Origin: Neostapfia colusana
Taxonomy: Eukaryota; Streptophyta; Magnoliopsida; Poales; Poaceae
Assembly (NCBI GenBank): GCA_030760725.1
Contig: JASWHV010000012.1
Span: forward strand, 35,619,652-35,683,651
Reading direction: 5' to 3'
Length of the DNA: 64,000 nucleotides
Positions within the stretch are counted from its first letter, which is position 1. Each line of letters begins with the position of its first letter. The position numbers and the translations under genes are program-made. This document shows, piece after piece, positions 47,612 to 59,471 of the stretch. Below the pieces are notes generated by a model, which made no database searches, was not told where the DNA came from, and saw nothing but the letters and a program-made list of their open reading frames with translations.

Positions 47612-48955
47612 CCCATCTAATCATGGCAGTTTAGCCAGGTGCTCGTGACCGTAAGCTCGGCTATCATGATAGTTTTAACAACTCTGCAGAGTTTGTACCT
47701 CTTTACCCACAAGTTTGTGATTTTGTCACCCGTCGGTGACTGCAGAACCTCCATTATACCAGTACACAACCGTCGGTGTATGGTCAAGAGATCACAAAAT
47801 AGCCTTTACAAAGGGGTTACTAGATGTATGGACTCACTAAGGTTTCACCGGCAGGCTAGAATCTCCAATTCTCCCACCCACGGGCCCCCTCTTGTGCCAT
47901 GCAGTTCCCAGGGCAGTCCTCACTCGACTCCCATTCCCCGCGCCTTCCACAGTCCATAACACCCTAGCAACTTACCTAATTACTCAGCTAAGCCGCACCC
48001 ATACTTGGCCTTGTGGTGGCACTATTATCCTGGCATGTGCATGCATGAACCGGTCCTTAGATCTACGGCAAGTAAAACCACCATCTCATGCTACCTCATT
48101 CACAAACCCAGGCTTGCCTAGATCTCCCTCCGATCCATGTCCATTATTAACATCAGTTTCTCATTATCATTACGAGTGCAGTTAGCTAGACACATCTATC
48201 TCGCTTCCCAATCCCATAGACTCAGTAAAACATAAAGCAAAAACCATACCCGACTCATAAACTTCCCAGGCGACAAGGATGGTTTAATCAAAACTAGTAA
48301 ACTCCTATAAAAGGGTTTCCCATCATGTTTTGACTCAGCACACACACCTTTTCGCAAAACAAAACAGTTTTACCCAAAACATAGGATCAACATGGTCAAG
48401 GAGCACTTGCCTTGTTCTTGCGGTTCTGGTTGTTCTTGATTCTCAAAGCCTTGTTGCTGCAGCTCGTCGTAGACAGCTTCCTGAGTTTGTCGTGCTTTGT
48501 AGGATTCACGTGCATGCAAATTCACAGCAATCAATATCATGCACAAACCCTAAACTAGGTGCGATGATGCACATGCATGCTATCCTATGATTAGTTTTAT
48601 TAGATCGATCTGTACTTATTCTTGCATGGCTCGCATGGTCAGAGGTGTTCGTGATGATCTGGTCTTTAGATCAAACTGATCATCAAGTGATCTGTCCACG
48701 AAAAGGCTTCTGTTCGAAAGGAATTGAAGAACAGATGCAAAGCGATGAACACAATGATGTCGTAAGGTGGTATTGAAGTCCTACCTCACGCTCTTCTTGT
48801 CTTCGGGGTCCTCCTCAGACCGCTTGGTTCTCCTCCGATGATCTCCCTTGTTGCGCTTTGGCGATGTTTTGCTCGGCGAGTTAGGGCTAGGGCTCTAAGT
48901 CGTCGGCTCAGGAGTTGAACGAGAAGTTTGTGGTTTCGGCCGGAGGTTTTGGGTT

Positions 48956-48964
48956 CTATTTATA
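48956..48964 (-). promoter_or_regulatory. LTR TATA box of element I (3' LTR)
   Basis: TATAAATAG on the minus strand, about 840 bp into the LTR, downstream of the ACGTG array. Same in the 5' LTR at 56995-57003. Confidence 0.75.
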
Positions 48965-49140
48965 ATCGGGAAGAGAAGAGTTCTAATCTGATTGTATCCC
49001 GAATAAGAGTCTTATTCAGATCTTTGTTGGATCCTAATATCTTATCTTTAGTATCATTGTGGAGTTTAGATCGGTTTCTGTTGCGTACCGGTGTCCTTAC
49101 GCGTAACAGCCGCTCCAGAACTCGTTACCTCCGTGATGAT

Positions 49141-49660
49141 GAGCTCCAGAAGCTCCACGTGTTCTCCGGGCCTGGTATCTCCTCGTTCCGCAGAGACGAG
49201 CTCCGGTTGTGCCGCGTGTCAATCGATCGAGACCCCCCTCTTCTTCGGAGGTGAGCTCCGCGCACGCCACGTGTGGGTGCCGGTCTTTTCGCTCTCCTTT
49301 CCTCAGGGACATGCCTCGAGGTCGACACGTGTTTAGCTGCGACGGACCTTCCGGAGATAAGCTCCGGTGGCGACACGTGTTCGATAGACCAGGACTTCTC
49401 TGAGATGAGCTCCGTGGTTGACACGTATCCCGCGCGACGGGTCCTCTTATTTCCGCGAGGACTAGCTCCGAGGATGACACGTGTCCTGCGGAAATGCCTT
49501 TGCTTCTTCCGCAGAGGCTAGCTCCGAGGGCAACACGTGTCCCACAGGATCGGACTTCCCCCTTTGCGGAGACGAGCCCCGAGCCTGCCACGTAGCCAGC
49601 TTGGCGACGGCCTCTCCCCACTTCTCAGGGATGAGCTCCGATCACGCCACGTGGCCTGCT
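49141..49660 (-). promoter_or_regulatory. ACGTG-box (G-box/ABRE-like) array in I 3' LTR U3
   Basis: Degenerate tandem units of about 55-65 bp carry AGCTCCG followed by ACACGTGT or CCACGTG. I count seven ACGTG cores and two ACGTA variants, 140-660 bp into the LTR and upstream of the TATA box. ACGTG cores are known bZIP/bHLH binding sites in plants; activity here is inferred. Confidence 0.6.
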
Positions 49661-49803
49661 GGCCACGGAAGTTGCCTTCGACGCACTCTAAGGGCTTTAT
49701 TGGCTATTCTTTTGATAATTCTCTCTGTTCCTTCTTTTCTTCAAATGTTTTTCTTCTTCATAAAACATGAACATATGCTGACACCCGAGATGAGGGTATC
49801 ACA

Positions 49804-49824
49804 AATCTACCCCCCTTAAATTGA
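49804..49824 (-). other. Polypurine tract of element I
   Basis: The minus strand reads CAATTTAAGGGGGGTAGATTT directly before the LTR; the G-rich run is the expected plus-strand primer. Confidence 0.75.
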
Positions 49825-49833
49825 ATCTCGCCC

Positions 49834-52800
49834 TCAAGATTCGTTAGTAGAAAATAGATGGGGAAATTCTGCCTTGATATCCTCTTCACGTTCCCATGTG
49901 GCTTCAGCTTCAGTGTGATGGCTCCATTGTACCCTGCACCATCGAGTCACCATGTTTCGGGTGACCCTTTCCTTTACGTCCAAGATTCGGACAGGGTGTT
50001 CTGCGTAAGTTAGGTCCTCTTGAAGTTCAAGTTCTCCCATTGACATTTGTTCTTCTGGTACTCTTAAGCACTTCTTGAGCTGGGATATATGAAACACGTC
50101 ATGTACGTCGGAGAGGTGGTTTGGGAGCTCTAGTTGGTAGGCTACTTCTCCTCGCTTACCCAAAATCTTAAATGGTCCGATGTAGCGAGGCGCTAGTTTG
50201 CCTTTGACGTTAAAACGTCGTTGGCCTCGGATAGGCGATACCTTAAGGTATACGAAGTCTCCAACTTCAAAGGTCAACTTTCTACGTCTATTGTCCGCAT
50301 AGCCTTTCTGTCGTGACAGAGCAGCCTTTAAGTTCTCCCGTATCGTTTGGACTTGCTTTTCAGCCTCTTGTAGTACTTCGGGTCCAAACACCTGGTTCTC
50401 TCCAGTCTCGTTCCAGAACAGCGGCGTTCTACACCGTCTGCCATATAAGGCTTCGAAAGGCGACATCTTCAAGCTAGCTTGATAGCTGTTGTTATAGGAG
50501 AACTCGGCATACGGTAAACTCCTATCCCAACTACGCCCACGTTTCAAGGCGCAAGCTCTCAGCATGTCCTCCAAAATTTGGTTTGTCCTCTCGGTTTGCC
50601 CATCTGTTTGTGGGTGATAGGCGGAGCTAAAATCCAGTCGTGTACCCATGGCTTTCTGCAACTTCCTCCAGAATCTAGAGGTAAACTGAGAACCTCGATC
50701 TGAGATTATCCTCTTCGAAATTCCGTGACGGCACACGATCTGCTCCATGTACAACTCTGCCAACTGTGTAACGTTGTAACTGGTCTTTACCGGAAGAAAA
50801 TGGGCGGTTTTCGTCAACCGGTCCACAATGACCCAGATGGAGTCATATCCTGACTGAGTTCGTGGCAATCCGACAATAAAGTCCATACTTATGTCCTCCC
50901 ATTTCCATTCAGGTATTTTCAAAGGTTGCAACAATCCAGCGGGTTTTTGATGTTCGGCTTTTACCCGTTGGCATGTGTCGCATAGGGCAACGTATTCGGC
51001 TATATCCCTCTTCATACCATCCCACCAATAGCAAGTTTTCAAATCCTTGTACATTTTGGTGCTCCCTGGATGTATGGAATAGGGTGAATCATGTGCCTCC
51101 TTCAATATCATGTCGCAAAGGTGTTTTATGTTTGGCACACAAATCCTTTTTCCTAGCCAAAGCGTACCCTTTTCATCCTCCTTGAAATCCTTTTCTATCC
51201 CTTGTCGGATTCTTTCTTTGATCTCCTTGATCCCCTCGTTCGTTGCTTGTCCCTTTCTTATTTCTTGCTCCAATGAGGAGTGGATTTCCATCATTTCCAT
51301 GTTATTCAAGAATCCGAGGTGTAACTGTTCGAACTCCTTACGTAGTTCGGGTGGTAGCTCCCGAACCGTGAGTTGGTGGCATGCTCCCTTTCTGCTCAAT
51401 GCGTCAGCGACCACATTGGCCTTCCCGGGGTGGTAATTGATTCCTACATCATAATCCTTGATGAGTTCTAACCATCGACGTTGCCTCAAATTCAAGTCCG
51501 TTTGTGTAAATATGTACTTGAGGCTTTTATGATCTGTATAGATCTCACATCGATGACCAAGGATATAATGTCTCCAAATCTTCAATGCATGCACCACTGC
51601 TGCTAACTCCAAATCGTGTGTAGGATAGTTAAGCTCGTGCTTCTTTAACTGTCGTGAGGCATAGGCTACCACTTGTCCTTCCTGCATGAGTACACACCCG
51701 AGCCCTTGTCTGGATGCGTCACAATATATGTCAAAGCTCTTGCTTACGTCTGGCAATACCAGAACTGGTGCTGTGGTTAGCCTTTTCTTGAGTTCCTCAA
51801 AACTTTCTTGGCAGGCTTGTGTCCATTGAAAGACCTTTCCCTTCATTAGCAACTCCGTCATAGGTTTTGCTATCTTAGAGAAGTCTTTAATGAAGCGACG
51901 ATAGTATCTTGCCATTCCAAGGAAACTTCAAATATCCCTCACGCTCTTCGGTTGGTCCCACTTTAGAATATCCCTCACCTTTCCAGGATCAACCGATACC
52001 CCTTCCTTGGAGATGATGTGGCCTAGGAAAGATATTTCCTTTAGCCAAAATTGGCACTTGTTGAGCTTGGCATACAACTGATGCTCGCGCAACTTCTGCA
52101 AGGTCAATCTCAGATGTTCTTTATGCTCCTCCTTACTTTTTGAATACACCATAATGTCGTCGATAAAAACCACGACGAACTTGTCCAAGTACTCCATGAA
52201 AACCTTGTTCATAAGGTACATGAAGTATGCAGGTGCATTTGTCAATCCAAAGGACATAACGGTATATTCATATGAACCATACCGCGTCCGAAAGGCTGTC
52301 TTAGGTATATCGGAGGGCTTAATCTTCAGCTGGAAATATCCCGACCGAAGATCAATCTTGGAGAACACTTGGGCTCCTTTCATTTGGTCGAACAGGTCCT
52401 CTATACGGGGCAGAGGGTATTTATTCTTGATTGTCACCTCGTTTAGAGACCTGTAGTCCACGCACATTCTTTGGGTTCCGTCTTTCTTGTCCACGAAAAG
52501 TACCGGGGCTCCCCACGGTGACGAACTTGGACGGATAAAACCCTTCTCCAACTGTTCTTGAATTTGCTTCTTTAGTTCAACTAATTCGTTGACGGTCATC
52601 CTATATGGTCTCTTATCTATGGGTGCAGTTCCAGGTACCAAATCTATGGCAAACTCAATATCCCGGTCAGGTGGCATACCTGGAAGTTCTTCCGGGAACA
52701 CATCCGAAAATTCCTGAACCACTGGAATGTTGTCCAATGCTACTCCTTCAACATGGTTCAAATCCGCCCGTTCGGTTGCTTGCTGGGCTGACTCAAACTT

Positions 52801-54315
52801 GACACGGGTACCGTGTTCGTTCGTCAACTGCACGCTTCTCTCAGCACATTGGATTACCCCATTGTGCTTGCTTAACCAGTCCATTCCGAGTATGATGTCA
52901 ATCCCGTGGGAGTCCAAAACAATAAGGTTGGCAAGGAAGTCTACCCCCCTTATTTTAAGGCTTACTTTAGGACATACTATATTAGTCCTCATTTCTCCTC
53001 CGGGAGAATTAACTAACATAGCACATTCTAAGTGGGATACGGGTAGATGATGCTTGGCAACATATTTGGATGATATGAAGGAATGTGATGCTCCGGAATC
53101 AAATAAAATGGTGGCTGGGTTGGAGTTGGCAAGGAACATACCAATTGCGACGTCCTCAGCCTGTTGTGCTTCCTCAGCAGTGACATGGTTAACATGGCCA
53201 CGAGCATAGTTCTGCGGTCCACGGTTCCCTTGGTGGTCCCCTCCGTTTGGTCGCTGGTTCTGCTTGGGCACGTTACCTTGCTGTCCAGGGCCTCTCTTCG
53301 GGCACTGGTTAGCGAAGTGGCCTACTTCCCCGCATGCAAAGCATGCCCTGTTGCCTACGGCAGCAGGTACGTTGGGGCGGGGATTTTGAACAGGAGCGCC
53401 ATTGTTAGGTCGGGGCGCAGGAGGCATGGGCACATGAGGTGCCGGTGCAACGAGCCGTTGCTGTGGTGGCTGACCAGGGCGGTACGTAGGAGCGGTCGAT
53501 GCATACTGCGGTGCAGGGGGCATGTACCTAGGTCGTACGTTGCTCCCTTGGGGCTGGTATGGGGTCTTCCTTTTGCACTCGCGCTCGATCTCTCAGATCT
53601 TGTTTTCCACCACAATAGCCTTATCAACCAGCTTCTGGAAGCTTACGTAGTCATTGTTGAGGAGCTGAACTTGGATCTCATTGTTCAACCCTCTCATGAA
53701 CAGGTACTGCTTCCTCTGATCTGAGTTGACATCTTCGGGGGCATACCGGGACAGTTGTATGAACTTGTTGAGGTATTCGTTCACACTCTTCTTCCCTTGG
53801 CAGAGACCTTCAAACTCCTGCCTCTTGAGCATCATTACGCCAACAGGGATGTAGTGGGAGCGGAAACTTTCCTTGAACTCAGTCCAAGTGATTGTCTCCG
53901 GGTTGGCATGGGCGTTGCTCAAGGCATCCCACCAGTCAGCAGCTGCTCCCATCAGTTAGTGCGACGCAAAGAGAACCTTTTCTCGGTCGTTGCACTGTAC
54001 AATGGCAAGCTTCTTCTCCATGGATTTCAACCAATCATATGCCTTCATTGGATCGCTTGCTTGAGCAAAGGTGGGTGGTCGAGTCCTCATGAACTCTCCC
54101 AACCTGTTATGAGCCGGCGGTGGTGGTGGCGGTGGTGCCGGAACGGGGTGTTGGTTGGCCTGCAACTGACCCAAAGTTTGGATCATGGTTTGCATAAGCT
54201 AGTTTTGCATGGCCATCAACCTTTCTAGGTTGTTTTCGCCAGCTCCAGGGTTAGCAGGAACTTCTTCGTGGTCATCTTCCTGGACGTTCCTTCGGCTGGC
54301 GTTTCCTCTCACCAT
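49834..54315 (-). pseudogene. Element I gag-pol with four nonsense codons, no frameshift
   Basis: Minus-strand ATG at 54315 (MVRGNASRR, after TCTCTCTCACAG) to the stop at 49834; 1,494 codons in one frame. Gag about 54110-53600, zinc knuckle about 53343-53302 (ACFACGEVGHFANQC), protease DSG at 53098-53100, RT with FIDD near 52165, RNase H about 51780-51420, integrase about 51100-50100 (HPGSTKMY, CDTC, DFIVGLP), chromodomain about 50010-49840. Stops: TAG 54199-54201, TAA 53956-53958, TGA 53593-53595, TGA 51928-51930, each explained by C-to-T in CAG, CAA or CGA. All catalytic motifs I can read are intact. Confidence 0.96.
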
Positions 54316-54729
54316 CTGTGAGAGAGAACGAAATAGAATAGAAGGTTAGAAGATTAGATAGGTCCTTTCAACTATATGCATCAAGGGGAGTTTGGACTAT
54401 ATATATTAGTCCTTATGAGGATGTGATCAAGTGCCGAAGCATTTCACTCCTCTTTCTTCTTACGTGTGGATATGGGCAACGTTGTTGAGGCGTCCCACAA
54501 CTCACACTAAGCACATATTCACAAATAATCATCACAAGGGCCCACTCAACTCCTATTCAAGGATGGTTTCCTATGTCAAGGTGGTTTCAAGGCCAATCCA
54601 AGCTATTCATCCTAGGATGCTTCCTTTGGTCCGCGTAGCTTCTATTTAGGGGTATAACTTCCTATTAACCCGTGATTCTAATATCAACCTAAGGTTTCTA
54701 TCTAGGCGTGTAACCTACTGTCAACCCGT
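54316..54729 (-). other. Element I untranslated leader
   Basis: About 414 bp between primer site and gag with no convincing ORF. Its last bases before the ATG are a pyrimidine-rich tract ending CACAG, a good 3' splice-site shape. Confidence 0.65.
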
Positions 54730-54742
54730 GGCTCTGATACCA
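54730..54742 (-). other. Primer-binding site, initiator tRNA-Met (I)
   Basis: TGGTATCAGAGCC on the minus strand, 3 bp after the LTR end. Confidence 0.95.
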
Positions 54743-55506
54743 ATCTGTGACGCCCTCAATTCTGTGGGAAAACCACGGAACCGAGAACTAATGCATATGT
54801 GTGCCCAGGATGTTCATCACACATACACATATGTTCCACAAACTGAATTCAGATTATATATTACCACGAATAACAGAGTTTATTACAATTCCTCATGAGT
54901 CTTGGACTCATGCTCACAGCGGAAGTCTTATTTCTATGCAGCGGAAGTCTTATTTTAATGCGGAAGCAAAAACTAATGCGGAAGAAAAACTAAGCAGAAG
55001 TGGCTCCATCTCTACTCCTTCCACAGGCTAGGTTGAGAACAGATCACACGCCATAATGCTCTACTTGGTCTTCATAGTAGTCTTCTCTTGCTGCTGATGA
55101 AGAAATAATAATGCAAGTTTGAGTACAATAATGTACTCAGCAAGTGCGGGAAAACACATGATATGCAGCTCATAAACAAGGTAAGTATAAAAGGTTTATT
55201 TGCAGAAAAGCAGATTTATAAAACCATGATAAAACAGCAACTTAACTTTAGGTGAATGTAATCCCATCATGTATTAAATTACCAACATACCTCCATCGCT
55301 TCCATGTTCCATCCGAACATTAACCAATCTTTTATTCATACTCACGAATACCTCCTCGTATTCGCTACCATCTCACCTCATAAAACAACCACGTCTCGCA
55401 CCGAGACCATTCTCATGTCATGACCCATCAGTCATCCAACCATCTCATCTCCCGGACTCAACAGTCCCAAACCAAACCATAACCAATAATCATAACCAAG
55501 AACCTT

Positions 55507-55650
55507 CCCAATAACCATTCCAATAACCATCCCAGTAACCATCCCAATAACCATTCCAATAACCATCCCAGTAACCATCCCAATAACCATTCCAATAACC
55601 ATCCCAGTAACCATCCCAATAACCATTCCAATAACCATCCCAGTAACCGT
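55507..55650. repeat. 12-bp tandem repeat in I 5' LTR (12 units)
   Basis: Same twelve-unit array as in the other LTR, with a single A/G difference in one unit and no copy-number change. Confidence 0.9.
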
Positions 55651-57179
55651 CCCATCTAATCATGGCAGTTTAGCCAGGTGCTCGTGACCGTAAGCTCGGC
55701 TATCATGATAGTTTTAACAACTCTGCAGAGTTTGTACCTCTTTACCCACAAGTTTGTGATTTTGTCACCCGTCGGTGACTGCAGAACCTCCATTATACCA
55801 GTACACAACCGTCGGTGTATGGTCAAGAGATCACAAAATAGCCTTTACAAAGGGGTTACTAGATGTATGGACTCACTAAGGTTTCACCGGCAGGCTAGAA
55901 TCTCCAATTCTCCCACCCACGGGCCCCCTCTTGTGCCATGCAGTTCCCAGGGCAGTCCTCACTCGACTCCCATTCCCCGCGCCTTCCACAGTCCATAACA
56001 CCCTAGCAACTTACCTAATTACTCAGCTAAGCCGCACCCATACTTGGCCTTGTGGTGGCACTGTTATCCTGGCATGTGCATGCATGAACCGGTACTTAGA
56101 TCTATGGCAAGTAAAACCACCATCTCATGCTACCTCATTCACAAACCCAGGCTTGCCTAGATCTCCCTCCGATCCATGTCCATTATTAACATCAGTTTCT
56201 CATTATCATTACGAGTGCAGTTAGCTAGACACATCTATCTCGCTTCCCAATCCCATAGACTCAGCAAAGCATAAAGCAAAAACCATACCCGACTCATAAA
56301 CTTCCCAGGCGACAAGGATGGTTTAATCAAAACTAGTAAACTCCTATAAAAGGGTTTCCCATCATGTTTTGACTCAGCACACACACCTTTTCGCAAAACA
56401 AAACAGTTTTACCCAAAACATAGGATCAACATGGTCAAGGAGCACTTGCCTTGTTCTTGCGGTTCCGGTTGTTCTTGATTCTCAAAGCCTTGTTGCTGCA
56501 GCTCGTCGTAGACAGCTTCCTGAGTTTGTCGTGCTTTGTAGGATTCACGTGCATGCAAATTCACAGCAATCAATATCATGCACAAACCCTAAACTAGGTG
56601 CGATGATGCACATGCATGCTATCCTATGATTAGTTTTATTAGATCGATCTGTACTTATTCTTGCATGGCTCGCATGGTCAGAGGTGTTCGTGATGATCTG
56701 GTCTTTAGATCAAACTGATCATCAAGTGATCTGTCCAAGAAAAGGCTTCTGTTCGAAAGGAATTGAAGAACAGATGCAAAGCGATGAACACAATGATGTC
56801 GTAAGGTGGTATTGAAGTCCTACCTCACGCTCTTCTTGTCTTCGGGGTCCTCCTCAGACCGCTTGGTTCTCCTCCGATGATCTCCCTTGTTGCGCTTTGG
56901 CGATGTTTTGCTCGGCGAGTTAGGGCTAGGGCTCTAAGTCGTCGGCTCAGGAGTTGAACAAGAAGTTTGTGGTTTCGGCCGGAGGTTTTGGGTTCTATTT
57001 ATAATCGGGAAGAGAAGAGTTCTAATCTGATTGTATCCCGAATAAGAGTCTTATTCAGATCTTTGTTGGATCCTAATATCTTATCTTTAGTATCATTGTG
57101 GAGTTTAGATCGGTTTCTGTTGCGTACCGGTGTCCTTACGCGTAACAGCCGCTCCAGAACTCGTTACCTCCGTGATGAT

Positions 57180-57699
57180 GAGCTCCAGAAGCTCCACGTG
57201 TTCTCCGGGCCTGGTATCTCCTCGTTCCGCAGAGACGAGCTCCGGTTGTGCCGCGTGTCAATCGATCGAGACCCCCCTCTTCTTCGGAGGTGAGCTCCGC
57301 GCACGCCACGTGTGGGTGCCGGTCTTTTCGCTCTCCTTTCCTCAGGGACATGCCTCGAGGTCGACACGTGTTTAGCTGCGACGGACCTTCCGGAGATAAG
57401 CTCCGGTGGCGACACGTGTTCGATAGACCAGGACTTCTCTGAGATGAGCTCCGTGGTTGACACGTATCCCGCGCGACGGGTCCTCTTATTTCCGCGAGGA
57501 CTAGCTCCGAGGATGACACGTGTACTGCGGAAATGCCTTTGCTTCTTCCGTAGAGGCTAGCTCCGTGGGCAACACGTGTCCCACAGGATCGAACTTCCCC
57601 CTTTGCGGAGACGAGCCCCGAGCCTGCCACGTAGCCAGCTTGGCGGCAGCCTCTCCCCACTTCTCAGGGATGAGCTCCGATCACGCCACGTGGCCTGCT
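57180..57699 (-). promoter_or_regulatory. ACGTG-box array in I 5' LTR U3
   Basis: Same array as at 49141. In this copy the end of the array is about 210 bp from H's TATA box at 57908, so one array could act on two promoters that face away from each other. Confidence 0.6.
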
Positions 57700-57842
57700 G
57701 GCCACGGAAGTTGCCTTCGACGCACTCTAAGGGCTTTATTGGCTATTCTTTTGATAATTCTCTCTGTTCCTTCTTTTCTTCAAATGTTTTTCTTCTTCAT
57801 AAAACATGAACATATGCTGACACCCGAGATGAGGGTGTCACA

Positions 57843-57847
57843 CCAGC
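57843..57847. repeat. Target-site duplication of element I, right copy
   Basis: CCAGC directly after I's right LTR. Confidence 0.95.
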
Positions 57848-57907
57848 CGACTCCCAGTCCCAGAAGACTCCAGCTCGATCTAAACCAACCCGCCGCCCTC
57901 CCCCGTC

Positions 57908-57915
57908 TATAAAAA
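57908..57915 (+). promoter_or_regulatory. LTR TATA box of element H
   Basis: TATAAAAA, now only about 60 bp from the end of the inserted element I. Confidence 0.75.
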
Positions 57916-59471
57916 CACCGGCATCGTCCCGTTTTTCCCCCCACGATCCGCCGTTTTTCCTCCCGGTGAGAACCCGAGCTTCTCCGGCAAATTCTGCTCG
58001 ATCTTCGTTCGGGAATTCTGATCTAACTCGCTGGTCTTGATCCACCGCCTCCGGGGAACCGCGCAGGTACAGAAAACTCGGTGGTTTGCTGCTCAAACAC
58101 AGCGCCGACGAGCCTCGCCGTGAATTCACCTCGGACCTCGTCGCCGACCGCTTTCCAGGACCTCCGAGCTCAAGAAAACCCCCGAGGTGAGGTCCCCGAC
58201 CTCCCCTCTACCGATCTATGCCATAAAATCACAGTTTTAGGGAGAATTGACGAAGATCCGAAACTCTCCGGCGAGATCGCCGCCGTGCGCCGCCGGGCAG
58301 CGCCGCTCGCGCTCGATCAGAGCGACGTGGCCGCTTGTGCGCCGTCTATTTTAAATCGCACGGTAGAATTTAAATCCTCACGTACCGGTTCGACGTTATA
58401 ATCTCAGCCGTCTATTTTAAATCGGACGGTCCACGTCAGCCCCGCGTTATAAAGGCCGGGATTCTTACGTGCTACCCCCTGGGGTTCTCAGAAAATACGA
58501 GCTAGCCCCGGAAACTTCTGATCTAGCCCCTGGAACTTCAGAAAATTATGTAAATTCATTTAAAAATCAGTTTTAGCCCCTGGAGTTAATAAAAATTAGG
58601 GAAAAACTCCTCTGTTATGTGTAGTTAGATCCCTGGAAATTCTTAAAATAATATAATAGGCCCTGTAGTGGGGTGAGTTTACCTTTTTAACCCTATGTGA
58701 TATTAAATTTAGGAATTTGAATATATGATTAGTATTTAAAATTTAAAAGATGGGACAAACACATTGTAAATTCAAATTAAAAACTTTCCTAGTATTTGGA
58801 AAACTTTGGAGTGAGATAAAAATAGATTTTTGGCTGAAATGAATCCGTTTAATTGATTATTCACATTTATTAGTAATAGGGACACATTTTTAAGTAGAGA
58901 ATAATTCTGAAAATTAGTAAAATAAATGTAAAATAGTTCACATCAGAAGAGAAGTTCAAAAATATATTATTTAATATTTTAGACCCAAAACCTATTCTGT
59001 TTAGATGAGGTGTCTTACTATTTTCATAATAAAGTGCACATTTAGGCATAGGAAATAAATCTAAAAATATAGCAAGCTAGGTATAAATAACTAGAAAATG
59101 ATAAATAAAGTTTCCAAAATCCAAATAATTCAGCTTAGGGTTGGTAGAAGGTTTGAAGACACATATGAAGTAGGAAAATACCTTTCATGCATACTTGGTA
59201 GCTAAAATGTGTATCAATTAAATATAAGGGATTTATTTAAATTAGAAATTCATATATAGTATGCCAACATGAATATGAATACAAAAATAGAAATCATATG
59301 TACATGTTTAAAAGTGCATGTAAGCCAAAATTAACACACATAGAGTAACCACAACATATGGAAATGAGAATGGCTTTCACAAATGTGAATGTGTGGCTTG
59401 TATGAAGTGGAAGTGTGAACTATGTCTTATGACTTGTTGTTTTCTTTTGCTATGTGTGATGGTATGAGTAG

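Larger units (their letters stand above)
47005..48494 (-). other. Candidate spliced acidic mini-ORF in I 3' LTR (exons 48411-48494 and 47005-47051)
   Basis: On the minus strand exon a follows ACAAAG, reads QEAVYDELQQQGFENQEQ and ends CAAG before GCAAGTG. Exon b follows CATCAGCAG (a NAGNAG acceptor), reads REDYYEDQVEHYGV and ends TGA at 47005. Phase 1 again. The exon a acceptor is the weakest of the set. Confidence 0.38.
46707..49803 (-). repeat. Element I 3' LTR
   Basis: On the minus strand it starts at 49803 with TGTGATACCC and ends GGGCGTCACA at 46707. In element order: ACGTG-box array, TATA box, basic/acidic leader frame without ATG, exon-like pair (48494-48411, 47051-47005), 12-bp tandem array, stem-loop. 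Confidence 0.95.
46707..57842 (-). mobile_element. Element I: complete young Ty3/gypsy chromovirus, minus strand
   Basis: 11,136 bp, two LTRs of exactly 3,097 bp, primer site, one gag-pol frame with chromodomain and polypurine tract, flanked by CCAGC. By eye the LTRs differ at about 17 sites (about 0.55%), roughly 0.2 million years at 1.3e-8 per site per year. There are no frameshifts, but four nonsense codons. Confidence 0.96.
54746..57842 (-). repeat. Element I 5' LTR
   Basis: Same 3,097-bp length as the other copy, offset 8,039. Exon-like pair at 56450-56533 and 55044-55090, stem-loop 55120-55139, 12-bp tandem array 55507-55650, TATA 56995-57003, ACGTG array 57180-57699. Confidence 0.96.

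Noticed and set aside
47393..47616. Repetitive frames MVIGMVTG... and GWLLEWLL... on the minus strand of I's LTR
   Set aside because: They are translations of the 12-bp tandem repeat; any phase is open.
49097..49621. 174-codon minus-strand frame over the ACGTG array of I's LTR
   Set aside because: It follows the degenerate tandem units and lies upstream of the TATA box, so it would not be in the element transcript.
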